DNA from: an uncultured bacterium
Lineage (GTDB): Bacteria; Verrucomicrobiota; Lentisphaeria; Victivallales; UBA1829
DNA: 64,000 nt
Assembly: GCA_900548385.1 (NCBI GenBank)
Contig: URKJ01000015.1
Location: 1-64,000, forward strand
Direction: 5' to 3'
The notes under the pieces are model-generated. The model was not told the origin of the DNA. It did no database searches and saw nothing but the letters and a program-made list of their open reading frames with translations. Shown here piece after piece: positions 36,025 to 44,412 of the stretch (position 1 is its first letter; the number at the start of each line of letters is the position of its first letter). A program made the position numbers and the translations under genes.

Positions 36025-37791
36025 TTACTTCGCTTTCGGGAAGGGGGACGCCATGATTTTTGCGGCGGGGATCCAGATGTCGCTGTACGAACAGGAGTCA
36101 TAGCTCGGCGGATTGATGCCGACCTTGTCCACCGGATTGTACGGGGCGCGCGGATTGTCTTTCAGATATTTCAGAGCCCAGATCATCCAGCCGGTGTTTT
36201 CTCTGGCGAAGAGGGTGATGACACCGGAGATGAAAGTGCGGCAGACCGTTTCGCTCTTGTTCCAGTGCGTGGCGCCGAATTCGGTGCACATGACGGGGAC
36301 ATTGTGCTTTTTCTGGAATTTTGTGATATGGTCCGCCACGATCCACGGATGATTGTCTTCCGGGTAGTCGTGGAACGAGAAGACGACGTTATTGTATGGA
36401 GCGTCAACCGTGGAAGCGACGGGTCCCCAGGTCTTTTCAATGGTGCGGCTGTGGGACCAGTCGGCATTGCCGAGGAGGACAATGTGGCGCTGATCGACTT
36501 TACGGATCGCTTTCAGGCAGTTGGTGTACCACTTGCGGGTGGTTTCGTGCGGGATGTCATGCGGCTCGTTGAGGAGCTCGTAGCCGAGAACCGTCGGTTC
36601 GTTCTTGAAGAATTCCGCGACTTTGACCCAGCGGCGGATCCATTCGTTGAATCCGGCTTCGTTCCAGCGGGGAGCGGACTGCTTCTGGCGCGCCTTGGCT
36701 TCGTCGATCTTGGCGGTGAAATAACCGTGGTCGTCGAGGATCACATACAGATTGTGGCGTTTCGCAGCCAGAACGACCGGGAGAACGAAATCACGGATGT
36801 GCTCGTCGATGTCGAGCGGCTCGCTCTCTTTGTTGTTGAAGAAGCGGGTGTAGAACGGCAGACGGACGGTGTTCAGGCCGCGTTCCTTGCAGTATTTCAT
36901 GACTTCTTCATCCTGTGCGGGGATGATGACGTCGCGGCAGTAGCCGATTCCGACGGGAATGAAGGCCTGCTCGCCGCCCTTGCTCTCTTTCGAGGTCACG
37001 ATGTCGCGGCCTTTGACCTTGAGCCAGGCATAGTTGTCATTCGCGCGGTAGCCGAAGACGCGCAGAGGGATCGAGACGTTCGCGGAGGCTTTGCCGTCGC
37101 CGATTTCCGCATACGCGGTGTTCCAGAGACCGATGTTGACCGGAGGACGTTTCCACCGGAGTTCAAATTTCCCCTGTTTGCTCTTCACGGTTTTGGATTT
37201 GACTTCGCCGCGGGAATTGCGGATGCAGATTTTTACATCGGTTTCCGGTGCGGCGGTGGTTCCCTTGAATACCAGTTCATCCTGCGCTTTCGTGATGGGG
37301 CTGGTGATGGCGAGCGTGACTTTTTTCGGCTTTTCAATGGCAATTTTGCGAATCTCAACCATTCCGGGGTCCGGGGAAAGCTGAATGTCCAGAGATTCCA
37401 GCGCTTTGCCGCCGGTTACAGGCATCGGGACAACGATTTCCTGAAATCCTTTTCCGGCTTTGACCGGAACATTGTCCAGATGGCACATCATGCGATCCGA
37501 TTTGCGCCAGCGGAGACGGAGGTCGAAATCTTTTGCCGTTTTCAGTTCGATGACCAGAGCGTCGTCCTGCGCAAAATTGCCGTCCAGATGCGGTTTGAAA
37601 CGGATGATTCCGCGCATGAACTGCTGAAAGGAGGGTTTTTCCCGTTTCAGCGTCAGCGTGCCGTCTTTTGCGCGGAACGAGGTCCCGTCGGCTCCGGCGA
37701 TGCTGATCCTGCCTTTGACCGGCATCAGAGAACCACCGTTGAGGGAGAGAGCCGCCAAAACGGCGGCACAGGTGATGAGAGTTGTTTTCAT
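36025..37791 (-). CDS. Secreted family GH5-type endo-glycosidase
   Basis: 588 residues. A signal peptide (MKTTLITCAAVLAALSLNGG) is followed by a beta-sandwich region to about residue 245. The GH5 barrel then has LGYELLNEPHD (acid/base Glu409) and PVMCTEFGATHWN (nucleophile Glu504). The substrate could be beta-mannan or beta-glucan; pairing with an alpha-mannosidase suggests a mannose-containing glycan. It follows the pilin-like gene by 27 bases. AAAATTTCAT-type upstream sequence gives no strong ribosome-binding site other than CAGGA in the gap. Confidence 0.88.
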   Translation of the reverse strand: MKTTLITCAAVLAALSLNGGSLMPVKGRISIAGADGTSFRAKDGTLTLKREKPSFQQFMRGIIRFKPHLDGNFAQDDALVIELKTAKDFDLRLRWRKSDRMMCHLDNVPVKAGKGFQEIVVPMPVTGGKALESLDIQLSPDPGMVEIRKIAIEKPKKVTLAITSPITKAQDELVFKGTTAAPETDVKICIRNSRGEVKSKTVKSKQGKFELRWKRPPVNIGLWNTAYAEIGDGKASANVSIPLRVFGYRANDNYAWLKVKGRDIVTSKESKGGEQAFIPVGIGYCRDVIIPAQDEEVMKYCKERGLNTVRLPFYTRFFNNKESEPLDIDEHIRDFVLPVVLAAKRHNLYVILDDHGYFTAKIDEAKARQKQSAPRWNEAGFNEWIRRWVKVAEFFKNEPTVLGYELLNEPHDIPHETTRKWYTNCLKAIRKVDQRHIVLLGNADWSHSRTIEKTWGPVASTVDAPYNNVVFSFHDYPEDNHPWIVADHITKFQKKHNVPVMCTEFGATHWNKSETVCRTFISGVITLFARENTGWMIWALKYLKDNPRAPYNPVDKVGINPPSYDSCSYSDIWIPAAKIMASPFPKAK

Positions 37792-37818
37792 GAAAGTAAA
37801 TCCTGTCTGTTGTTATGA

Positions 37819-38586
37819 TTATTTTTTTGCATCAAGGGAGTAATACCAACCGACGTTGTTGTTTTTTCCGGCAGCCATGGCAGACTGCAGTCTCCAGTCT
37901 GCATGTCCATCCGCCCATGCGACATTAAGTCCTTTGCTGTGGCGGCGGGAAATGCGCTTATCAGGAGTGGCAACATCTCCTCCGCGCATATTCAGCATCA
38001 CTGCGTAGTCCGTATAGTTGGTGAACGTCCACTGGGATATATCGACGGTATCTCCTGCCAATGCACATTCGGAAATACCTTTCCGCAACTCTTTCACTGA
38101 CCGTCTTCTATTACCAGCTCCGATCTGAGCGCTTCCGCTGATGTTGTCATTCCATCCCAAGCCGCCGAATTTTCCCGGATTATTTTTCAATTCTCCGGCA
38201 CAGTTTTCACTTACCCCTTGGAATCCATCGCATCCAAATACACCTCCCATTCCATACTTAGGAGATTTCATGGTATCGTTGTATGACGCTTCTTTCGGCA
38301 TTCCGCAATATTGGGCCAGTTCATATTTCCATTGCCCCGGAGTTCCTCCGTAGTTTTTTCCTGCCGGAAGCCATTCATCGGAATCTGCCGCATACTGTGA
38401 GATGCCAAGTCCTATTTGTTTGAGATTCGAGAGACATTTTGCCGCTTGCGCTTTTGTTCTTGCCGCGTTCAGAGCCGGCAGCAGCATGCCCGCCAGGATC
38501 GCAATGATGGCGATTACGATGAGAAGCTCTATGAGGGTGAACTGTGTTTTCTTTCTCATGACTTTTTTCCCTTTCTCCATGACCAT
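37819..38586 (-). CDS. Pilin-like secreted protein of cassette 3
   Basis: 255 residues. The leader MVMEKGKKVMRKKT is followed by QFTLIELLIVIAIIAILAGMLLPALNAAR, with Gln in place of the usual Gly before the cleavage site. The tail carries an exact H-x9-DG (RRHSKGLNVAWADGHA). AAGGAAAGAAA directly precedes the ATG at 38586, and a second ATG lies two codons in. It lies between its LacI regulator (196-base gap) and the GH5/GH38 pair. The Gly-to-Gln change may weaken prepilin-peptidase processing. Confidence 0.87.
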   Translation of the reverse strand: MVMEKGKKVMRKKTQFTLIELLIVIAIIAILAGMLLPALNAARTKAQAAKCLSNLKQIGLGISQYAADSDEWLPAGKNYGGTPGQWKYELAQYCGMPKEASYNDTMKSPKYGMGGVFGCDGFQGVSENCAGELKNNPGKFGGLGWNDNISGSAQIGAGNRRRSVKELRKGISECALAGDTVDISQWTFTNYTDYAVMLNMRGGDVATPDKRISRRHSKGLNVAWADGHADWRLQSAMAAGKNNNVGWYYSLDAKK

Positions 38587-38782
38587 TTTCCTTTCTTTCC
38601 TTCTTTTTGTTTTTATGTTGCTTCTTAATGCTGTTTTTATGTCAGTTCCGGAGATTATGCCGGAGCGGACGGGTTTTCTTGTTTTTGCGGTTTCGGGAAT
38701 GGCGATGCCGTTACTTTCATAGATCTCAATTACTGCTGAAAGTTCTACAAAAGTTGATTATCTTTTTTTAAAAGATTCCATT

Positions 38783-39886
38783 TCATGCCGCTTCTCCTTT
38801 TTTGCCTTTTGTTTTTTTATTGTTTCTGATTTTGTGGCTTTCGCCGAGAATCAGTTTGTTTTCAAAAATATGTCTCTGCGCTTTCCCTGTACTGCTTTCC
38901 GCTTTGAGCAGATCCATGGTGCAGCGGCACATTTCGGCGACCGGGTGTTCATAGGTGGTCAACGGGACGGGAAGCCAGCGGGAGTACGGGGATCCGCTGA
39001 ATCCAATCAGCGCGATGTCATCCGGAACGCGCAGACCGCAGCAGTGGAGACGGTGCATGACTTCGACGGAAAGGAGATCGTTACGGATAAATGCGGCACG
39101 GACGCCGTCCCGCCGGTGGAGTTCCGCGAGATTTTCCACGATGAGGCGCGAAACTTCGGAGGGCGGTACACTGTTTCCCGGATGCAGTCCGCGGACTTTG
39201 AGTCCCGCCTCCCGGAACGCGGCAAGCAGTTTGCTGTTGCCGGGAAGCGGCAGATCGGAGTCCATATAAACATCGTTCAGCGCAACGGCGGAGTGTCCCT
39301 CACGGCGGAAGAGATCCGCCGCTTCCTTATAAGAGCGTTCGCTGTCGAAACCGACCAGTTCAATGCCGTTTTCCAGATAAACGTCTTCCGCTTCCGGATT
39401 GAGAAAGTCGAATTTGAAGATCACGACTTTTTCCAGCCGTTTGAAGAGCGGGAAGAGTTTTTCCGCGTGAATGAATTCCTCTTCTTCCGTATTTGCATGA
39501 ATCCAGATGAGTTTGCGGATTCCTTTGGCGATGAATTCGCTTACGCCTTCCTGCAGATGATCCGGTTCCACACCGGAGATTTCCGAAAAACCGCACAGCG
39601 CGCGTATCTCCTGCGTGAGCAGGGTGAGGGAAGCGGTCAGATATTCCAGGTCGATGAATTTTCCGCAGTAGAGAATTCCGATCATGTTGTTGTCCTTTCC
39701 GCTTTTCAACTGAAGGGCGGATTTGGAACGGACATAACCGGAAGCCGCGAGATGTTCCCGCACGCGTTTCTCCGTGGCGGGTGAGATCCGCAGTTCGCGG
39801 GAGCGATTGTTCATAACGGCGGAAACGACGCGGCGGCTCAGGTTCAGCTCTTCCGCCAACTGGTTCATAGTCAAAAACTTTGTCAT
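38783..39886 (-). CDS. LacI-family transcriptional regulator of cassette 3
   Basis: 367 residues. The helix-turn-helix is FLTMNQLAEELNLSRRVVSAVM, followed by RISPATEKRVREHLAASGYV and a sugar-binding sensor domain with IGILYCGKFIDLEYLT and DDIALIGFSGSPYSRWLPVP. The C-terminus is very basic (RNNKKTKGKKGEAA). It is transcribed toward the pilin/GH5/GH38 genes and most likely controls them. Only a weak ribosome-binding site (CCGGAAAA) precedes the ATG. It is distinct in sequence from the cassette 1 regulator but shares the same 13-base motif at its promoter. Confidence 0.9.
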   Translation of the reverse strand: MTKFLTMNQLAEELNLSRRVVSAVMNNRSRELRISPATEKRVREHLAASGYVRSKSALQLKSGKDNNMIGILYCGKFIDLEYLTASLTLLTQEIRALCGFSEISGVEPDHLQEGVSEFIAKGIRKLIWIHANTEEEEFIHAEKLFPLFKRLEKVVIFKFDFLNPEAEDVYLENGIELVGFDSERSYKEAADLFRREGHSAVALNDVYMDSDLPLPGNSKLLAAFREAGLKVRGLHPGNSVPPSEVSRLIVENLAELHRRDGVRAAFIRNDLLSVEVMHRLHCCGLRVPDDIALIGFSGSPYSRWLPVPLTTYEHPVAEMCRCTMDLLKAESSTGKAQRHIFENKLILGESHKIRNNKKTKGKKGEAA

Positions 39887-39937
39887 TTTTCCGGTTGCTC
39901 CCGTTTTTTTGCTTCACTCGTGTAAATCACTTCTTTA

Positions 39938-39975
39938 ATTATACTATATTTTCAAAAAATGTCAAGAGGGGGAAA
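39938..39975 (-). promoter_or_regulatory. Near-consensus promoter of the cassette 3 lacI with shared motif
   Basis: On the minus strand TTGACA (39965-39960) and TATAAT (39943-39938) are 16 bases apart. TTTCCCCCTCTTG (39975-39963) overlaps the -35 box exactly as at 22134 and 27610. No GTTGAA/TTCAAC operator is present here. Confidence 0.75.
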
Positions 39976-40010
39976 GTCATAAAAAACGCATTTTTTTTGA
40001 AATTGACGAT

Positions 40011-40617
40011 TGTAAAAGTAAACGCACGGGGTAAAAAAGAGAGTCGTGCATTTAGTTTGACAAAAACATTGTGTGCGTTTAATCTGACAATAAGAGTGGT
40101 ATTGTTCAATAAGCACTTTGACATCCCAAATCAATGGCATTATAGTATTATTACCTCAGGGAAGCAGAATCAAGCTCTGTGGAAGCACAACTTGAGGAGG
40201 AATATCTGGGGTGAATAACGGGAAAGCCAGTGAAATACCTGGCTTTTTCTTTGGCTTTCCCGGTATTCCTATGCCTTAAAAACTTCGGGTTTTAGGACGG
40301 AGCCCTAAGAGCCATATGGAGAGAAGGAGGGATTTTTTAAGCAAAAGAATCTTAACTGATTTCAAAAAAGTAATCTGACAGCCAATAAGGATTTATACTG
40401 AAATCTTGGCGTGCGTTTAGTATGTCCGAAAAACATCTCTTGCGTAACGCCATGGATTTTTATTGTCTTTTTTGTAACAGTAAACGCACGCCATACGCTC
40501 AAACACCGACAAAATCATTGGAAAGAATACTGTCAAAATTGCTGTTTGGCATACTAAACGCACGATTTTTTCTGCTCAAAGTGCATTTACTATTACAAAC
40601 GTGCGTTTACTTTGTCA
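40011..40617. mobile_element. Non-coding multi-repeat element (MITE or gutted insertion sequence)
   Basis: About 607 bases bounded by inverted ends: TGTAAAAGTAAACGCAC at the left and its near-perfect inverse, GTGCGTTTACTTTGTCA, at the right. Six more copies of the same unit lie inside, in both orientations and clustered at the two ends. No transposase or other convincing gene is present. The middle holds CGGGAAAGCCA pairing with TGGCTTTCCCG (40219-40229, 40252-40262), with an alternative terminator-like hairpin inside it. Multiple end repeats recall IS21-type and Tn7-like transposon ends, but the family cannot be settled here. No target-site duplication is obvious. It lies in the 864-base gene-free stretch between the cassette 3 regulator and the phosphohexomutases. 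Confidence 0.6.
40011..40617. repeat. Eight copies of a 17-bp repeat, consensus TGTNANANTAAACGCAC
   Basis: Plus-oriented copies (TGT to CAC) are at 40011-40027, 40473-40489 and 40547-40563. Minus-oriented copies are at 40046-40062, 40073-40089, 40411-40427, 40581-40597 and 40601-40617. The TAAACGCAC or TAAATGCAC half is nearly invariant and the TGTNANA half varies. Counted from each end, the orientations partly mirror each other. Confidence 0.85.
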
Positions 40618-40685
40618 ATTCACCAAATTTTTGAAAATTCCGGATTTTTCACCGTCAGAAATCCGGAAAACCTTTCCGTTTTTAT

Positions 40686-40713
40686 TTGCGGACAGGAACT
40701 TATGCTGTATATT
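40686..40713 (+). promoter_or_regulatory. Candidate promoter of the phosphohexomutase operon
   Basis: TTGCGG at 40686-40691 and TATATT at 40708-40713 are 16 bases apart, 37 bases before the ATG. A 10-bp hairpin (40638-40647 with 40659-40668, TTCCGGATTT/AAATCCGGAA) sits just upstream and may insulate the operon from the repeat element. Confidence 0.45.
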
Positions 40714-40750
40714 AAACCTGAAAAAGAAAGAGGAACCGGAGATCGTAACT

Positions 40751-42115
40751 ATGAGATTTTTGAGAGTGGGGCCTTCCGGAATACGCGGAGCGGTCGGTAC
40801 GGCATTGACCGGGCAGCTTGCAATCAAGTACGCGTCCGCGTTCGGAACCTGGCTTGACGGGGGGACGGTCGGGGTGGCGATCGACACCCGGACGTCGTCG
40901 CCCATGTTCAAGTCCGCCTGTTTTGCGGGGCTGCTTGCGACGGGCTGCAGTGTGGTTGATTTCGGTGTGTGCCCGGCGCCGGTGCTGCACTTTGCTGTGA
41001 AGCGGCTCGGACTGGACGGCGGGATGCTGATCGGAGCAGGGCACCATCAGGGAGGCTGGAATGCGATTGTCCCGTTCTCCCGGCGCGGCTCGTGTCTTTC
41101 CCCGCTTCAGTCGCAGGAGATGCTTGACATTTACCACGGCGGAGTGTTCCGTTCCGCGAAATGGAATCAGACCGGTTCCATCATTCCTGCGCCCCGGACG
41201 ATTGCGGAGGAGTATGTGGAGGACCTCGCGAAACTGGTACGGGCCCGGGAGCTGGCGGAACGCCGGTTCCGCGTCGTCACCGATTTCTGCAACGGGTCCG
41301 GATCGCTCCTCAAGGAGCTGATTGCCGACCGTTTCGGACTTGACATCATCCCGATCAACGATCTGCTTTCCGGTTCCCTGCCGCACGATCCGGAGCCGCG
41401 CCCGCGCAGTTCCTCACAGGTGAAATCCATCATGAAACCGCTCCGGGCGGATGCCGGTTTCGTGTTCAGCAGCGATGTGGGACGCACCGCAATCGTGACC
41501 GATACCGGCGAAACGCTTTCCGAAGAATATACCGCACCGCTCGCGGCGGACAATGTGCTTTCCAAACTGCCGCGCGGAGCGAAGGTCGCCACCAACTGGT
41601 GTTCGACGAAGACTCTGGATCTGATCGTGGAAAAGCACGGCGGGACCATCTGCAAGGGGCAGACCGGCGAGGCGTACACCATTGAGCTGATGTTCGAGCG
41701 CGACGCCGTCCTTGCGGGCGACGGTTCCGGCGGGCTTGCGGTTGCGTCCTCCGGCACTTACGGATTCGACGGGTTCGCCGCCATGCTGCTGACGCTTGAG
41801 ACGATGGCGCTGCGCGGGCAGAGTTCGTCCGGGATCGCGGGGGAACTGCCGCGTTGGCATATCACGAAAATGTCGCTGCCGTGCCGGTCGTTCAAAGCCT
41901 ATTCCGTGCTCCGGTCCCTGCGGACGATTTTTCCCGATGCGGAAGTGACGGAAGAGGACGGATTGCGGTTCGACTGGCCCGACGGCTGGCTGCATGTCCG
42001 CATGTCGATGACTGAACCGATCCTGCGTATGATAACCGAATGGAAAAAGCCGGAGGACGCGGTCGGCAGAGTCATGCACATCCGCGCGGCGGTGGAAAGG
42101 ATGATTGCGGAATGA
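40751..42115 (+). CDS. Phosphohexomutase paralogue with degenerate active site
   Basis: 454 residues with the four-domain layout of phosphoglucomutase/phosphomannomutase enzymes, but key motifs are altered. The phosphoserine loop TASHNP reads GAGHHQ (Ser to Gly97), though the following WNAI is kept. The metal loop DPDGDR reads SSDVGR. The C-terminal phosphate-binding motif survives (RMSMTEPILRM). It should not catalyse the normal phosphoryl transfer. The start at 40751 replaces a longer frame running back into the repeat element. Its stop overlaps the start of the intact paralogue as ATGA, so the two are made together and may form a heteromer. Confidence 0.82.
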   Translation: MRFLRVGPSGIRGAVGTALTGQLAIKYASAFGTWLDGGTVGVAIDTRTSSPMFKSACFAGLLATGCSVVDFGVCPAPVLHFAVKRLGLDGGMLIGAGHHQGGWNAIVPFSRRGSCLSPLQSQEMLDIYHGGVFRSAKWNQTGSIIPAPRTIAEEYVEDLAKLVRARELAERRFRVVTDFCNGSGSLLKELIADRFGLDIIPINDLLSGSLPHDPEPRPRSSSQVKSIMKPLRADAGFVFSSDVGRTAIVTDTGETLSEEYTAPLAADNVLSKLPRGAKVATNWCSTKTLDLIVEKHGGTICKGQTGEAYTIELMFERDAVLAGDGSGGLAVASSGTYGFDGFAAMLLTLETMALRGQSSSGIAGELPRWHITKMSLPCRSFKAYSVLRSLRTIFPDAEVTEEDGLRFDWPDGWLHVRMSMTEPILRMITEWKKPEDAVGRVMHIRAAVERMIAE

Positions 42116-43482
42116 GCGGTGTGCGCAGAAATTTGAAGGTCGGAGTCAGCGGGGTAAGGGGAATCGTCGGCGAAACCCTTTCTCCGGCGCTTGCGGCGGA
42201 TTTTGCAGCATCGTTCGGCGGATTTTCCGGACGCGGCGTCGTAATCGTGGGACGCGATACCCGGCCGAGCGGCGTCATGATTGAAAACGCGGTCGCGGCG
42301 GGGCTCCTCGCTTCGGGAGCGCATGTGCTTCTGGCGGGAATCGTGCCGACGCCGACGCTTCAGATCGTTGTTTCGCATTACGATGCGGCGGGTGCAGTCG
42401 CGATCACCGCAAGCCACAATCCGGCGGAGTGGAACGCGCTGAAATTCATTGATTCCTCCGCGTTTTTCCTGACGGAAAACGGCATGGGAGCTCTGTTGGA
42501 TTCCTACAACCAGCCGCAGGACGATTTCGTGGAGGAGTCCGCATATCGCGGGATCGGGACGCTCGAAGACGCATTCCGCATTCATGCGGACCGTATCCGG
42601 GCGAAGATTGACACGGATGCCATCCGCCGCGCCCGGCTCAGGGTCGCCGTCGATTGCGGAAACGGAGTGGGAGCGCTTTATTCCAGACCGTTCCTGGAGT
42701 CGCTCGGATGCGAGGTCGTCAGTATTTTCGACGAGGCGGACGGAGTGTTCCGCCGTCCGCCGGAACCGGTTGCCGCCAATCTGACGGAACTGCGGGAGAC
42801 CGTGACGGCGAACGGCTGCGCGGTCGGTTTTGCCCAGGATCCGGACGGCGACCGCATTTCGATTGTCGATGAGACCGGAACCGCGCTTGGCGAACAGTAT
42901 TCGACGTTGATTCCGGCTCTCCGGGTGCTGGAACGCTCTCCGGGAGCCGTCGTGGCGAATATTCAGACAACCAAGGCGCTCGGCGATCTTGCCGCCCGGT
43001 TCGGAATGCCGCTCTTCTATTCCAAAGTCGGCGAGGTGAACGTGGCGGAAGAGATGCGCGCCCGCGGGGCTGTATTCGGGGCGGAAGGCGGGAGCGGCGG
43101 GATCCTCTGGAGCGATATTCATCTCTGCCGCGACAGTTTTTCCGCAATGGCTTTGACTCTTGAGGCGCTGGCGTTCCGCCGCCGGAGCGTTTCGGAAATT
43201 ATGGCGGAGATGCCGCGTTACTGGTCCGCCGTCCGGAAACTGCCGTGCAGCGCACAGGGGGCGGGACTCGCCTTGCGTGCGGTCGCCCGGCGTTATGCGG
43301 ACCGCGATCCCGTGCTGATCGACGGCGTCCGGATCGAATTCGAGGATTCGTGGATTCTGGTCCGTCAGTCGAACACGGAACCGGTGATCCGCATTTATGC
43401 CGAATCCGCGCGCAGTGAAGATGCCGCATCGGAGCTTGCGGAAGAGTTTCTGGCGGAGCTCGGCAAACTTGTCGTGGAGTGA
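42112..43482 (+). CDS. Phosphohexomutase, phosphoglucosamine-mutase-like
   Basis: 456 residues. All catalytic elements are present: AITASHNPAEWNALK with phospho-Ser101, the metal loop QDPDGDRISIVDE, the sugar-specificity loop GAEGGSGGILW, and the phosphate-binding RQSNTEPVIRIYAES. The GlmM-like architecture suggests interconversion of glucosamine-6- and -1-phosphate, or of mannose or glucose phosphates; the specificity loop is not the standard GEMSGH or GEQSGH, so the substrate is open. The N-terminus LKVGVSGVRGIVGETL is typical. It is translationally coupled to the degenerate paralogue upstream and to the EamA transporter downstream. Confidence 0.88.
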   Translation: MSGVRRNLKVGVSGVRGIVGETLSPALAADFAASFGGFSGRGVVIVGRDTRPSGVMIENAVAAGLLASGAHVLLAGIVPTPTLQIVVSHYDAAGAVAITASHNPAEWNALKFIDSSAFFLTENGMGALLDSYNQPQDDFVEESAYRGIGTLEDAFRIHADRIRAKIDTDAIRRARLRVAVDCGNGVGALYSRPFLESLGCEVVSIFDEADGVFRRPPEPVAANLTELRETVTANGCAVGFAQDPDGDRISIVDETGTALGEQYSTLIPALRVLERSPGAVVANIQTTKALGDLAARFGMPLFYSKVGEVNVAEEMRARGAVFGAEGGSGGILWSDIHLCRDSFSAMALTLEALAFRRRSVSEIMAEMPRYWSAVRKLPCSAQGAGLALRAVARRYADRDPVLIDGVRIEFEDSWILVRQSNTEPVIRIYAESARSEDAASELAEEFLAELGKLVVE

Positions 43483-44390
43483 TGGGTATGAAGTGGAATC
43501 CGATCCCGAAATTGTCGCCCGCCGTGCAGGCGGATCTGATGCTGCTGACCGCTACGGTTCTGTGGGGCGGCTCCTATCTTTTCATGGTTGCCGGACTGTA
43601 TGAGCTGGCGGTTTTCAACATCATTGCGCTGCGGTTCGGGATTGCGTTTCTGCTTGCGGGGGCGCTGTTTGCCAAACGGCTTGCGGGAGGCGGGCTGATG
43701 CCGTTTCTGACGAGCTGTCTGCCCGGATTTCTCCTGTGCGCGGCGTTTACGGCGGTTTTTGCCGGGTTGAAAACGACGTCCCCGGCGAAAGCCGGATTTC
43801 TGATCGCGCTGACGGTGATTTTTGTTCCGGTTCTTTCCGCTCTGTTCAGCCGCCGGCTTCCGGGTGTGAAGAGCGCGTTGGCGACTTTGGTCGCGGCCGG
43901 CGGGATCTGTCTGCTGACACTGAACTCAAAAATACGGTTTGAGCATGGGGACCTGCTCTGCATGCTGTCGGCGTTTCTGTATGCGGTCTACATTATTCTG
44001 AACGGTAAAGTCGTGAAAAAGGAGAGCGCGCTGGAGTTCGGTATCTGGCAGCTCGGCTGGTGTGCAGCGGCGGCTCTGCTGTTTTCGATTCTGTTGGAAA
44101 AACCGTCGCTGCCGGAAACGGCGGAGGGATGGATCGCCGTGCTTGTTCTCGGTATTTTCTGCAGTGCGGCGGGATTTATTCTTCAGACGAAAGCACAGGT
44201 GACCGCTTCGCCTACGCATGTGACGATTATTTTTTCTTTGGAACCGGTTTTTGCCGCTCTGTTCGCGTGGTTGTTCAAAGACGAGATGCTGACGAAGCGC
44301 GGTCTTGTCGGCGCGGGGCTTATCCTGCTCGGCGTTTTCCTTTCCGAATTCACTCCGGAGAAAAAGGCGGAGAAGACGGAGAAAAAATAG
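43482..44390 (+). CDS. EamA-family (DMT superfamily) transporter
   Basis: 302 residues with ten predicted membrane helices in two EamA repeats: LLTATVLWGGSYLFMVAGLYE starts the first and LLCMLSAFLYAVYIILNGKVV the second. Both end with the usual ALRFGIAFLLAGALF / SLEPVFAALFAWLFKDE segments. The tail is Lys/Glu rich. Exporters of this kind move small metabolites; the substrate is unknown. The ATG at 43482 shares a base with the preceding stop; GTG at 43479 and ATG at 43488 are alternatives. It is the last gene of the phosphohexomutase operon. Confidence 0.87.
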   Translation: MGMKWNPIPKLSPAVQADLMLLTATVLWGGSYLFMVAGLYELAVFNIIALRFGIAFLLAGALFAKRLAGGGLMPFLTSCLPGFLLCAAFTAVFAGLKTTSPAKAGFLIALTVIFVPVLSALFSRRLPGVKSALATLVAAGGICLLTLNSKIRFEHGDLLCMLSAFLYAVYIILNGKVVKKESALEFGIWQLGWCAAAALLFSILLEKPSLPETAEGWIAVLVLGIFCSAAGFILQTKAQVTASPTHVTIIFSLEPVFAALFAWLFKDEMLTKRGLVGAGLILLGVFLSEFTPEKKAEKTEKK

Positions 44391-44412
44391 AGGCGGGGAG
44401 ACCGCCGGGGAT

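Noticed and set aside
33359..37818. Plus-strand open frames of 646 and 756 residues opposite GH38 and GH5
   Set aside because: They mirror well-supported mannosidase and GH5 genes and show no domain pattern.
38587..38782. Separate promoter and operator for the cassette 3 pilin-like gene
   Set aside because: No convincing -35/-10 pair could be found; only a short CCGG inverted repeat is visible, so read-through from the lacI promoter is assumed.
40011..40617. CRISPR array
   Set aside because: The repeated 17-bp units occur in both orientations with irregular spacing, and there are no uniform spacers or cas genes.
39880..40634. Small open frames inside the repeat element (112 and 70 residues) as genes, and a 22-residue frame from GTG 40211 after AGGAGG
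   Set aside because: The first two are built largely from the repeat units, lack ribosome-binding sites and resemble nothing recognisable; the third is too short to support.
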